A stretch of 64,000 nucleotides of DNA, from the NCBI RefSeq assembly GCF_026898155.1, contig NZ_CP114029.1:813501-877500 (forward strand). Direction: 5' to 3'. Origin of the DNA: Jiella pelagia (lineage in GTDB: Bacteria; Pseudomonadota; Alphaproteobacteria; Rhizobiales; Rhizobiaceae). Below the pieces are notes generated by a model, which searched no databases, had not been told where the DNA came from, and saw only the letters and a program-made list of their open reading frames with translations. Position numbers and translations under genes: made by a program. Shown here in pieces: positions 18,671-26,726 of this stretch. Positions within the stretch are counted from its first letter, which is position 1; each line of letters begins with the position of its first letter.

Positions 18671-19787
18671 ATGGATGCTCCCGTCCCGAAGAACCTGACC
18701 GTCGGCCCCGTTCCCACCGGCTACTACCGCTGGGAGCCGGAGGAGGACGACGTCCTGATCTGCCGCGCGGTGCGCGAGGAGACCCATGACGTCAAGACCT
18801 TCGTCTTCGCGCCGCGGCACCGGCGGCAGTTCGAATTCGTCTCCGGCCAGTTCCTGACTTTCGAATTCGAGATCGGCGGCGAGATCATCCATCGCTGCTA
18901 CACCATCTCCTCGCCGCCGACCCGGCCGGACACCGTCGCCATCACGGTGAAGCGCGTGCCGGGCGGGCCGGTGTCGAACTGGCTGCACGACGAGTTCCAG
19001 CCCGGCATGATGCTGAAGGCGACCATTCCGATGGGCGTCTTCTCCTGGTCGGGCATGCAGGCGACGAAGTATCTCTTCATCTCCGGTGGCTCGGGCATCA
19101 CGCCGATGATGTCGATGACCAGAGCCTCCTTCGACCTGGCGCTCATCTCCGACATCGCCTTCGTCCATGCGGCGCGCTCGCCGGCCGACATCGTCTTTCG
19201 CGACGAGCCTCGACTTCATGGCGAAGCGCAACCGCTCGATCCGCCCGACCTTCATCATAGAGGACGACGCGGCCAGGGAGACCTGGAGCGGCTATCGCGG
19301 CCGCATCGACGGGGCGAAGCTGGCCATGATCTGCCCGGACTTCCGCGACCGCACCGTCTTCGTCTGCGGCCCGGCGCCCTTCATGCGGGCGGTGAAGACC
19401 ACCCTGAAGGAAGCCGGCTTCGACATGAGCCGCTACCATCAGGAGAGCTTCAACTTCGACGACTTCACCGAGGAAGCCCAGGACAAGATCACCGATGCGA
19501 CGGAGGAGATCGATTCCGGCGTCCGGGTGTTCCAGCTGGAGTTTGCCAAGACCGGCCGCACCATCGAATGCCCGGAGGGGATGACGGTGCTGGAAGCCGC
19601 CCGCCGCGCCGGCATGCGCCTGCCCTCTTCCTGCTCCAAGGGCCTCTGCGGCACGTGCAAGTCGAAGCTGACCTCGGGCTCGGTGGAGATGAAGCACGGC
19701 GGCGGCATCCGGCAAAGGGAGATCGACGCCGGCATGGCGCTGCTGTGTTGTTCGCGGCCGAGGACGGATCTGGTGATCGAGCGGTGA
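18671..19787 (+). CDS. gbcB: Glycine betaine monooxygenase, reductase subunit (one +1 break)
   Basis: Electron-transfer partner of GbcA. It has a ferredoxin-reductase-type FAD domain (HRCYTISSPP, about 76-85), an NAD(P) domain (ISGGSGITPMMSM; VFVCGPAPFM) and a C-terminal plant-type 2Fe-2S domain (CSKGLCGTC...CC). The extra base is in GAGCCTC at 19205-19211. Without it the junction reads VFRDELDFMAKRNRS and the protein is 371 residues, normal for the family. The ribosome binding site AAGGGG precedes the ATG. Confidence 0.9.
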
Positions 19788-19848
19788 GTTCGGGGCGGGC
19801 GTCGTGGTGATGGGAATGCCGGCAAGGCAACGTGAGGCATAAGACACC

Positions 19849-20232
19849 ATGGGAGGCTGGGTCTACATCATGGCATCCCAGCGGAACGGAACGCTCTATG
19901 TCGGCGTAACCTCCGACCTTCACCGCCGCGTTCTGGAACATCGCGAAGGCGATCTCCGCGGGTTCACCGCGCGCTACGGCTGCAAGACGCTGGTGTGGCA
20001 CGAGCGGCACGACGACATCGAAAGCGCCATCCAGCGCGAGACGTCGATCAAGCGCTATCGGCGGGACTGGAAGCTGCGGCTGGTCGAGGAGTTGAACCCG
20101 CAGTGGCTGGATCTGTTCGAGCGGTTTTCGGACGAGGACAATCCTTTCAGGCCGTCCTTCGCCAGGGTGCTCGACGATTTTACGCCAGAACCCGACGCTC
20201 CCCTGGATTCTCGGGACGGGGCCCGAGAATGA
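19849..20232 (+). CDS. GIY-YIG nuclease domain protein
   Basis: A 127-residue single-domain GIY-YIG protein. The GIY-YIG strands are VYIMAS (5-10) and LYVGVT (16-21). The catalytic arginine is in SDLHRRVLEH, and RETSIKRYRRDWKLRLVE supplies the rest of the fold with the metal-binding glutamate. Small members of this class are common in alphaproteobacteria and their role is unknown. It interrupts the betaine cluster between gbcB and dgcA. Its last 10 or so codons lie inside a 36-bp palindromic repeat, which also supplies the stop codon; an inverted exact copy lies 80 bp downstream. Confidence 0.85.
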   Translation: MGGWVYIMASQRNGTLYVGVTSDLHRRVLEHREGDLRGFTARYGCKTLVWHERHDDIESAIQRETSIKRYRRDWKLRLVEELNPQWLDLFERFSDEDNPFRPSFARVLDDFTPEPDAPLDSRDGARE

Positions 20233-20235
20233 CGA
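20200..20235 (+). repeat. Palindromic 36-bp repeat, copy 1
   Basis: It contains the hairpin ATTCTCGGG-(6 nt)-CCCGAGAAT and matches copy 2 (20316-20351) exactly in inverted orientation. It overlaps the 3' end of the GIY-YIG gene. Sequences of this kind (a GTCATTCTCGGG...CCCGAGAATCCAGG core) are dispersed REP-like palindromes in many alphaproteobacterial genomes. Confidence 0.9.
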
Positions 20236-20315
20236 CCGGGATGGGGGATGGGCGCCTTCTTCTGAACCGTCGAGGCTGCCGCAAACGTTGCAGGACAGGC
20301 GACACCCTCGCAGCT

Positions 20316-20351
20316 TCGTCATTCTCGGGCCCCGTCCCGAGAATCCAGGGG
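20316..20351 (-). repeat. Palindromic 36-bp repeat, copy 2 (inverted)
   Basis: Exact reverse complement of copy 1, all 36 bases, separated from it by an 80-bp spacer. The pair forms a large inverted repeat whose arms are themselves hairpins, the architecture of a REP doublet (REPIN). Confidence 0.9.
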
Positions 20352-20487
20352 CTGACGGGCACCATCGGTCGATGCTTGCTCTTCTCGGCAACGGCGCGTG
20401 GGCGGACGAAGAATCCGCACGAGCAGAAACCTCGCTACCGCGACGCCATCGACCCGCACCAACCATGACGCAGGAGAGCCCTCACCC

Positions 20488-22542
20488 ATGATCGCCAATG
20501 CCGAAGCTCTCCTCAAGCCCCTGACCATCAAGGGCCTCACCATCCGCAATCGGGTGATGTCGACGAGCCATGCGCCGTCCTACGGCAAGGATGGCAAGCC
20601 GCAGGAGCGCTATCAACTCTATCATGAGGAGAAGGCCAAGGGCGGCATCGGGCTGACGATGTTCGGCGGATCGTCCTCGGTGTCGATCGACAGCCCGGCG
20701 GCACCGTGGAACCAGATTTCCGTGGCGGATGACTCAGTCGTGCCGTTCTTCCGGGAGTTCTCGGAGCGCATCCACAAGCATGGCGCGAAGCTGATGATCC
20801 AGCTGACCCATATGGGCCGGCGCACCAAATGGGACACCGAGCACTGGCTGCCAGTGAAATCGGCGTCCGTCACCCGCGAGCCGGCGTCGCGGGCGATCTC
20901 AAAGGCTCTTGAGCAGGAGGAGATCGACCGCATCGTCGCCGACTTCGCGGCCGCCGCCCGGCGCTGCAAGGAGGGCGGGCTCGACGGCTGCGAGATTTCG
21001 GCCGCCCACGGCCATCTGGTCGACCAGTTCTGGTCACCGAACTCCAACCATCGCACCGACAAATATGGCGGCTCGCTCGAAAACCGCATGCGCTTCGGCA
21101 TCGAGGTGCTGTCGGCGATGCGCGAGGCGGTGGGCGACGACTATGTCATCGGCATGCGCATGTCCGGCGACGAGATGCTGAAGGGCGGGCTCTCCCACGA
21201 GGACTGCGTGACGATCGCGGCCGAATATGCCTCGCGCGGCCTCGTCGACTTCCTCAACATCATCGGCGGCCAGGCGCGCGACCACATCGCCCATGCGGTG
21301 TCGTTGCCCAACATGTCCTTTCCCGTCGCGCCCTTCCTGCCGCTGCCCTCGGCGATCAAGCGGGAGGTGGACGTGCCGATCTTCCACGCCCAGCGGGTCA
21401 CCGATCTTGCCACCGGCGCCCGGGCCGTCGCCGAAGGCCATGTCGACATGATCGCCATGACCAGGGCGCACATCGCCGATCCGCATCTGGTCAAGAAGCT
21501 GTCCGAGGGACGCGCCGACGACATTCGCCAGTGTGTCGGCGCCGGCTACTGCATCGACCGGATCTATGTCGGCGGCGACGCGCTCTGCATCCAGAACGCG
21601 GCGACCGGCCGCGAGGCGACGATGCCGCACGTCATCGACAAGGCGGCGGCACAAAAGACCGTCGTCGTCGTCGGCGGCGGCGTCGGCGGGCTGGAGGCGG
21701 CCCGCGTGCTGGCCGAGCGCGGCCACGCCGTGACGCTGTTCGAAAAGTCGAACCGGCTGGGCGGCCAGGTCAACGTCGCCTCCAAGGCGACCTGGCGCGA
21801 GGCGCTGTCGGGCATTCCCCGCTGGCTGATCTCGCAGGTGCAGAAGCTCGGCGTCGACATTCGCCTCGGCACTGAGGCCGGCGAAGAGGAGATCGCTGCG
21901 CTCTCGCCCGACATCGTCATCGTCGCCACCGGCGGCCTGCCGCAGAAGGGCGAGGCGAAAGGCTTCGAGCACGCGGTGACCACCTGGGACGTGTTGGAAG
22001 GCCGCTCGCAGCCTTCGGGCACGGTGCTGCTCTACGACGAGATCGGCGGCCACAACGCCGCCTCCACCGCCGAGGTGCTGGCCAAGATGGGCTGCCTCGT
22101 CGAACTCGTCACCCACGACCGGATGATCGGCGAGGAGATCGGCCCGACCAACCAGCCGGTGCACCTGCGCGAACTCTACAAGCTCGGCGTCCTGATGACG
22201 CCGAATTCCGAGCTGATCGAGATCTATCCCGAAGGCAACCGGCTGATCGCCGCGATCCGCAACACCATGACCGACGCGGAGGAAGAGCGGGTAGTGGACA
22301 GCGTCGTCGTCGACTACGGCACCCTGCCGGTGGACGGGCTGCACTTCGCGCTGAAGGACGGGGCGAAGAACCGGGGGCTGACGGACGACCACGCGATCGT
22401 CGCGGGCGCGCCGCAGCCCTTCGAGGTGAACGGGGCCGCCGCCGAGCCCGGCTACACGCTCTACCGCATCGGTGACGCGGTCGCCGGCCGCAACATCCAC
22501 GCCGCGATCTACGACGCGCTTCGCCTGTGCAAGGATTTGTGA
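20488..22542 (+). CDS. dgcA: Dimethylglycine demethylating dehydrogenase, flavin subunit (DgcA-like)
   Basis: Old-yellow-enzyme/trimethylamine-dehydrogenase family, 684 residues. It has an N-terminal FMN TIM barrel (about 1-370; AAHGHLVDQFWSP, NRTD-like substrate loop) and a C-terminal NAD/FAD-type domain starting VVVVGGGVGGLEAARVLAERG (about 392). The family's 4Fe-4S motif appears as CVGAGYCIDRIYVGGDALC. Compared with trimethylamine dehydrogenase, one of the four cysteines is alanine. Context (gbcAB upstream; dgcB and an ETF pair downstream) supports dimethylglycine to sarcosine. A stachydrine or N-methylproline demethylase is the main alternative. Confidence 0.87.
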   Translation: MIANAEALLKPLTIKGLTIRNRVMSTSHAPSYGKDGKPQERYQLYHEEKAKGGIGLTMFGGSSSVSIDSPAAPWNQISVADDSVVPFFREFSERIHKHGAKLMIQLTHMGRRTKWDTEHWLPVKSASVTREPASRAISKALEQEEIDRIVADFAAAARRCKEGGLDGCEISAAHGHLVDQFWSPNSNHRTDKYGGSLENRMRFGIEVLSAMREAVGDDYVIGMRMSGDEMLKGGLSHEDCVTIAAEYASRGLVDFLNIIGGQARDHIAHAVSLPNMSFPVAPFLPLPSAIKREVDVPIFHAQRVTDLATGARAVAEGHVDMIAMTRAHIADPHLVKKLSEGRADDIRQCVGAGYCIDRIYVGGDALCIQNAATGREATMPHVIDKAAAQKTVVVVGGGVGGLEAARVLAERGHAVTLFEKSNRLGGQVNVASKATWREALSGIPRWLISQVQKLGVDIRLGTEAGEEEIAALSPDIVIVATGGLPQKGEAKGFEHAVTTWDVLEGRSQPSGTVLLYDEIGGHNAASTAEVLAKMGCLVELVTHDRMIGEEIGPTNQPVHLRELYKLGVLMTPNSELIEIYPEGNRLIAAIRNTMTDAEEERVVDSVVVDYGTLPVDGLHFALKDGAKNRGLTDDHAIVAGAPQPFEVNGAAAEPGYTLYRIGDAVAGRNIHAAIYDALRLCKDL

Positions 22543-22582
22543 GGATGGGAGGGCGAGTTGCGGCCCATCCGGTGACCGTCCC

Positions 22583-24532
22583 ATGACGGCCGCCGCCTTC
22601 CTGCCCTGGCTGGTCGTCGCGATGCTCCTCGTCGCAGCCGTCCAGATCGGCCGGCGCGTCATGCTCTGGCGCGCAGGAAAACCCGCCACCATCGACTGGA
22701 TCGTCGGGCTGAAGGCGCTCCCGAAGCGCTATCTCGTCGACGTCCATCACGTGGTCGATCGTGACAAGTCGGCGTCGCGGATGCATGTGCCGACCGCCGG
22801 CGGTCTCGTTCTCGCCTGCGGCCTTCTCGGCTTCGGTCTCGTGCCGGCGATCGCCGCCTCGCGCCTCTACTGGGCGCTCGTCGCGCTCGCCTTCCTGATC
22901 ATGGCCGCCGGCGTCGTCCTCGAAGCGCGGCGGCGCTACCCGCGGGCGCTGCCGCGGCTGTCGCTCGGGCGGTGGCAGCGGCTGCCCGTCTATCTCGGCG
23001 TCTTCGCCGCCGGCGGCTTCCTCACCGCGCTTCTCGCCGCCCTCGGCAATCCGCTGCCGGCGCTGTCGTTTCTCCTGTTCTTTCCGGCGGCGGCGGCAGG
23101 GCTTGCCCTCGCCGCCACGACGGCGAGCGGCCCGATGCGCCATGCGCTGGCGGGGGCGACCCATCTCGTCGCTCATCCGCGGCCGCGGCGCTTCGACCAT
23201 GAGGCTCCCAAGGGTGAAGCGACCGGGCTTCGACCGCTCGACCTCGAGGCGGACAAGCTCGGGGCCGAAATGCCGACAGATTTCGCCTGGAACCGGCTCC
23301 TCGCCTTCGATGCCTGCGTCCAGTGCGGGCGCTGCGAGGCCGCCTGCCCGGCCTTTGCCGCCGGCCAACCGCTCAGCCCCAAGCACCTGATCGCCGATCT
23401 CGCGGCTGCGAGCGGCGGCGGCCATGCCAGGACCTATGCCGGCAACCCCTATCCAAACGAACGGCAGATCGGCGGCACGGCGGGGCTGCATACCCCGATC
23501 GTCTCGCCGGACGGTCTCGTCCACCCGGATACGCTTTGGTCCTGCACCACCTGCCGGGCCTGCGTCGAGGAATGCCCGATGATGATCGAGCATGTGGATG
23601 CGATCGTCGATCTTCGGCGCTTCCAGACGATGGAACTCGGCGCCATTCCGATGAAGGCCGAAGAGCCCCTCGCCCACTATCGCGGCTGCGACGAGCCGAG
23701 CGGCCGGCCGCTGTTCGAGCGGACGGATTTTGCCGCCGGCCTGTCGTTGCCCCGGATCGTCGAAAAAGGCGAGGCGGAGGTGCTGCTCTGGCTTGGCCAG
23801 GCGGCCTACGACCTGCGCGGCCAGCGGACGCTGAAGGCGCTGATCCAGACGCTGAACGCCGCCGGCGTCGACTTCGCCGTGCTCGGCGGCCAGGAGCGCG
23901 ACTGCGGCGATCTCGCCCGCCGGCTCGGCGACGAGGCGACGTTCCAGCGGCTGGCGAAGGCGAATGTCGAAACGCTGTCGCGCTATCGCTTCGCCCGCAT
24001 CCTCACCGCCGACCCGCACGCGCTGCACGTCATCCGCAACGAATATCCGGCCTTTGGCGGCACCTATGACGTCGTCCACCACACGGCCTTCCTCGCCGAA
24101 CTGGTGGCGAGCGGTCGCGTCACTCCGGCCTCGCTCGCCGGGCGGACGATCACCTATCACGACCCCTGCTATCTCGGCCGCTACAATGGCGAGGTCGAAG
24201 CGCCGCGCGCGCTGCTCGACGCGCTCGGGCTGGAGCGCCGCGAGATGGCGCGATCCGGCAAGCGCTCGATGTGCTGCGGCGGCGGCGGCGGCGCGCCGTC
24301 GGCCGACATTCCCGGCGACACCCGCATCCCCGACATCCGCATGGGCCAGATAAAGGACACCGGCGCGAAGACGGTGGCGGTCGCCTGCCCGCAATGCACG
24401 GCGATGCTCGAAGGCGTCACCGGCGAGCGGCCGGAGGTGAAGGACGTCGCCGAGCTTTTGTGGGAGGCGATCGAGGCCGGGCGCAGGAAGCCCGCCGGCG
24501 CCGCGCCGGCGCGGGAGCTTCAACCCGCATGA
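22583..24532 (+). CDS. dgcB: Membrane-anchored iron-sulfur / CCG-domain oxidoreductase (DgcB-like)
   Basis: Electron-transfer subunit, 649 residues. The N-terminal third has about five hydrophobic segments (6-22, 70-88, 92-110, 135-152, 155-175). Two 4Fe-4S motifs follow, CVQCGRCEAAC and CTTCRACVEEC. The C-terminal half has the heterodisulfide-reductase-type cysteine-rich signatures (DPCYLGRYN; CCGGGGG; CPQC). It probably takes electrons from DgcA/ETF to the quinone pool. The start at 22583 follows dgcA by 40 bp; the end overlaps the next gene by ATGA. Confidence 0.87.
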   Translation: MTAAAFLPWLVVAMLLVAAVQIGRRVMLWRAGKPATIDWIVGLKALPKRYLVDVHHVVDRDKSASRMHVPTAGGLVLACGLLGFGLVPAIAASRLYWALVALAFLIMAAGVVLEARRRYPRALPRLSLGRWQRLPVYLGVFAAGGFLTALLAALGNPLPALSFLLFFPAAAAGLALAATTASGPMRHALAGATHLVAHPRPRRFDHEAPKGEATGLRPLDLEADKLGAEMPTDFAWNRLLAFDACVQCGRCEAACPAFAAGQPLSPKHLIADLAAASGGGHARTYAGNPYPNERQIGGTAGLHTPIVSPDGLVHPDTLWSCTTCRACVEECPMMIEHVDAIVDLRRFQTMELGAIPMKAEEPLAHYRGCDEPSGRPLFERTDFAAGLSLPRIVEKGEAEVLLWLGQAAYDLRGQRTLKALIQTLNAAGVDFAVLGGQERDCGDLARRLGDEATFQRLAKANVETLSRYRFARILTADPHALHVIRNEYPAFGGTYDVVHHTAFLAELVASGRVTPASLAGRTITYHDPCYLGRYNGEVEAPRALLDALGLERREMARSGKRSMCCGGGGGAPSADIPGDTRIPDIRMGQIKDTGAKTVAVACPQCTAMLEGVTGERPEVKDVAELLWEAIEAGRRKPAGAAPARELQPA

Positions 24533-25770
24533 GCCGTATCCGAAAAGATCCCCGCGCCGAGCGCGCGACGAAGACGGTGGCCGAGGCGGGCCGGCGCCCG
24601 CGCCTTAATCTCGGCCGGCGCGAGGCGGGCCCGGCATCCGGCCGGCCGCGCCGCGACCCGTGGCGGGAATGGGCGGCGAGCCTTGCGGGCGAGACCGTCA
24701 TCGGGCCCGAACGCAAGCGCTACGACCGCTCGCAGCGGCAGATGAACCGCGCGGACGCGGCCCGTTTCGCCAGGGCACGGCCGGGCCTCGACGCCACCGA
24801 CATAAGCCCCGGCCAGCCGGCCCTGCGCGTCGTCGACGAGCCGGCGTTCGTGGTCTTTGCCGTCTTGGAGGCGGCGGGCGGTCGGCTGTCGCGCTTCGAC
24901 CGGCAGGTGCTCGGCGCCGCCCGGCTGCTGGCGGATGCGGGGGACGGCGGCGGCGCGGTCGTCGCCATCATGCCGGAGAGCGTCGAGGGGCTGGGCGAGG
25001 CCGGCGCCGACCGGGTTTTCGCGATGCCGGAAGCAGCGACGCCCGCCATCCGGGCAGCGACGCTCCGCGGGGCCGTCGACGAGCTTTGCCCGCGTCACGT
25101 GCTCTTTGCCGAGGACGGCGACAGCGCCGACATCGCACGGCGCCTCGCAGCCTCTGTCGGCGAGCCGCTCTTTGCCGACGTCGAGCATCTCACCGCCCGG
25201 CAGGCCGTGCGCGCGATCCGCAGTGGCCGCGCGGAGATAGGCCTCGCGCCGCCCCGGCTGATGAGCATCGGCGAGGATCGGGCAAAGCCCTACGAGGCTG
25301 TGCCCTGCGAAGCTAGGCCGCTCGAAACTTCCGCTCCGTCGCGCCTCGATGATCCGGCGATCCTCTCAGTCGAAATCATCCCCGGCGATCCGGCGAAGCT
25401 CGCCCTGAGCGAGACCGACTTCGTCGTCTCGGCCGGCAACGGCGTCAGCGACTTTGCCGCCTTCCGCGATCTCGCCGCAGCGATGAAGGGGACGCCGGGC
25501 GCGAGCCGCGTCGTCTGCGACGCCGGGCTGATGCCGCGGCAGGCCCAGGTCGGCGCGTCGGGCACGGTGCTCGCCGCCGACTGCTATCTCGCTCTCGGCA
25601 TTTCGGGCGCCCCGCAGCATCTGCAGGGCATCGCCGGTTGCGAGCATGTCATTGCAGTGAACACGGACCTACACGCCGCGATGATCGAGCGGGCGGGGCT
25701 CGCCATCGTCCAGGACGCGCAGCTGGTCATGCCGGCCTTGCAGAAACTCCTGCAGGAGCGCGAGACATGA
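24529..25770 (+). CDS. Electron transfer flavoprotein alpha subunit, betaine-pathway paralogue
   Basis: A 413-residue ETF alpha-type protein. The C-terminal third has the FAD-binding features of the family: VVSAGNGVSDFAAF, QVGASGTVLAADCYLALGISGAPQHL and VNTDLHAAMI. The N-terminal about 110 residues form a basic, Arg-rich extension (RKDPRAERATK...) absent from the housekeeping EtfA at 36.2-37.2 kb. ATGA overlaps join it to dgcB upstream and the beta subunit downstream, so all four genes are one operon. It most likely accepts electrons from DgcA. Often annotated etfA or dgcD-like. Confidence 0.85.
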   Translation: MSRIRKDPRAERATKTVAEAGRRPRLNLGRREAGPASGRPRRDPWREWAASLAGETVIGPERKRYDRSQRQMNRADAARFARARPGLDATDISPGQPALRVVDEPAFVVFAVLEAAGGRLSRFDRQVLGAARLLADAGDGGGAVVAIMPESVEGLGEAGADRVFAMPEAATPAIRAATLRGAVDELCPRHVLFAEDGDSADIARRLAASVGEPLFADVEHLTARQAVRAIRSGRAEIGLAPPRLMSIGEDRAKPYEAVPCEARPLETSAPSRLDDPAILSVEIIPGDPAKLALSETDFVVSAGNGVSDFAAFRDLAAAMKGTPGASRVVCDAGLMPRQAQVGASGTVLAADCYLALGISGAPQHLQGIAGCEHVIAVNTDLHAAMIERAGLAIVQDAQLVMPALQKLLQERET

Positions 25771-26540
25771 AGACGATCGTGCTTCTCTCCGAGGCGAACG
25801 ACCCAATCTCCGGGCGCCCGCATCTTTCCCGCCTTGAAGCCCAGGCGATCGGCCTTGCGGCCAATCTCGACAAAACCCCGCAGGGCCTTCATGTCGGGCC
25901 GAGCGAAGAAGGCGCCTCGGCCGCCCTCGGCCATGGTCTTTCCGGCCTCGACGTCGTCGAAACGTCCGTCGGCGAAGACCCGCTGCCGGCGATCGCCGGC
26001 TTTCTGAAGAACGCCCTGAACGGCAATGAGCCGCCCGCGCTGTTCCTGTGTGGCCGCCGCGGCGAAGGCGGGCTCGAAACCGGCATCGTTCCTTACCTTC
26101 TTGCCGAAGCGCTTGATCTGCCGATCCTCGCCGACGCAGTGGCGATCCGGCCGGGAGAGGTTCAAGGCACGCTGGTCGTTGATCAGGCGATGGCGAAGGG
26201 AGCCCGGCGTCGGGTGACAGTCCGACTGCCGGTCATCGCCACGGTGCATGCACTGGCGCCGCCACCGCAACCTTTCGCCTATGGCCGCATGCGCCGTGGC
26301 GAACTCCGCAGGCACCGGGCGGACATGATTCCGGCCGCTGCGACGTCAGCTGAATCGACAACCCCGGTCGTCGGCTCGCACGAAGAGCGCCCCCATCGCG
26401 CCCGGCCAAAGCTGATGCGCACCAGCGGCACCTCGGCCGGGAGCCACAATCTCCATGTCGGCCCGGAGCCGGACGAAGCCGCGCGGCTGATCCTCGCCTA
26501 TCTGGAAGAGAACGGTATCCGGCGCTACGGCAACGACTGA
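25767..26540 (+). CDS. Electron transfer flavoprotein beta subunit, betaine-pathway paralogue
   Basis: A 257-residue ETF beta-like protein beginning MKTIVLLSEANDPISGRPHLSR. It contains LFLCGRRGEGGLETGIVPYLLAEALDLP, which corresponds to the AMP/partner-recognition segment of EtfB (the general EtfB has [17 protein letters not shown] at this place). It is divergent from the general EtfB at 37.3 kb. Start overlap (ATGA) with the alpha subunit; last gene of the dgc operon. Confidence 0.82.
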   Translation: MKTIVLLSEANDPISGRPHLSRLEAQAIGLAANLDKTPQGLHVGPSEEGASAALGHGLSGLDVVETSVGEDPLPAIAGFLKNALNGNEPPALFLCGRRGEGGLETGIVPYLLAEALDLPILADAVAIRPGEVQGTLVVDQAMAKGARRRVTVRLPVIATVHALAPPPQPFAYGRMRRGELRRHRADMIPAAATSAESTTPVVGSHEERPHRARPKLMRTSGTSAGSHNLHVGPEPDEAARLILAYLEENGIRRYGND

Positions 26541-26605
26541 CGGATTTTCCCGCCGCGTCCAACGCCGCGTCGCGAGCTCATGGAGCAAGCGGCCTGGAGC
26601 CATGG

Positions 26606-26650
26606 GGTCCCGCCCGAGCCTCATTGGGGTCCACGCCCGAGGCTCATTGG
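26606..26650. repeat. Tandem 22/23-bp repeat containing GAGCCTC and GAGGCTC
   Basis: Two adjacent near-copies, 26606-26627 and 26628-26650, both ending CATTGG. Their cores are CGCCCGAGCCTCATTGG and CGCCCGAGGCTCATTGG. They differ in the extra base of the heptamer; both reduce to CGCCCGAGCTCATTGG if one base is removed from each. It lies in the 186-bp gap between the dgc operon and the convergent DUF4175 gene. No terminator-like U-run was found. Confidence 0.7.
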
Positions 26651-26726
26651 CGGACGCGGCATCAGGGCTTGAGCGAAGCCTTGCGAGACTTTCGGGCAAG
26701 GGAGTGCCGGCCGCCCTCCCGCCCCG

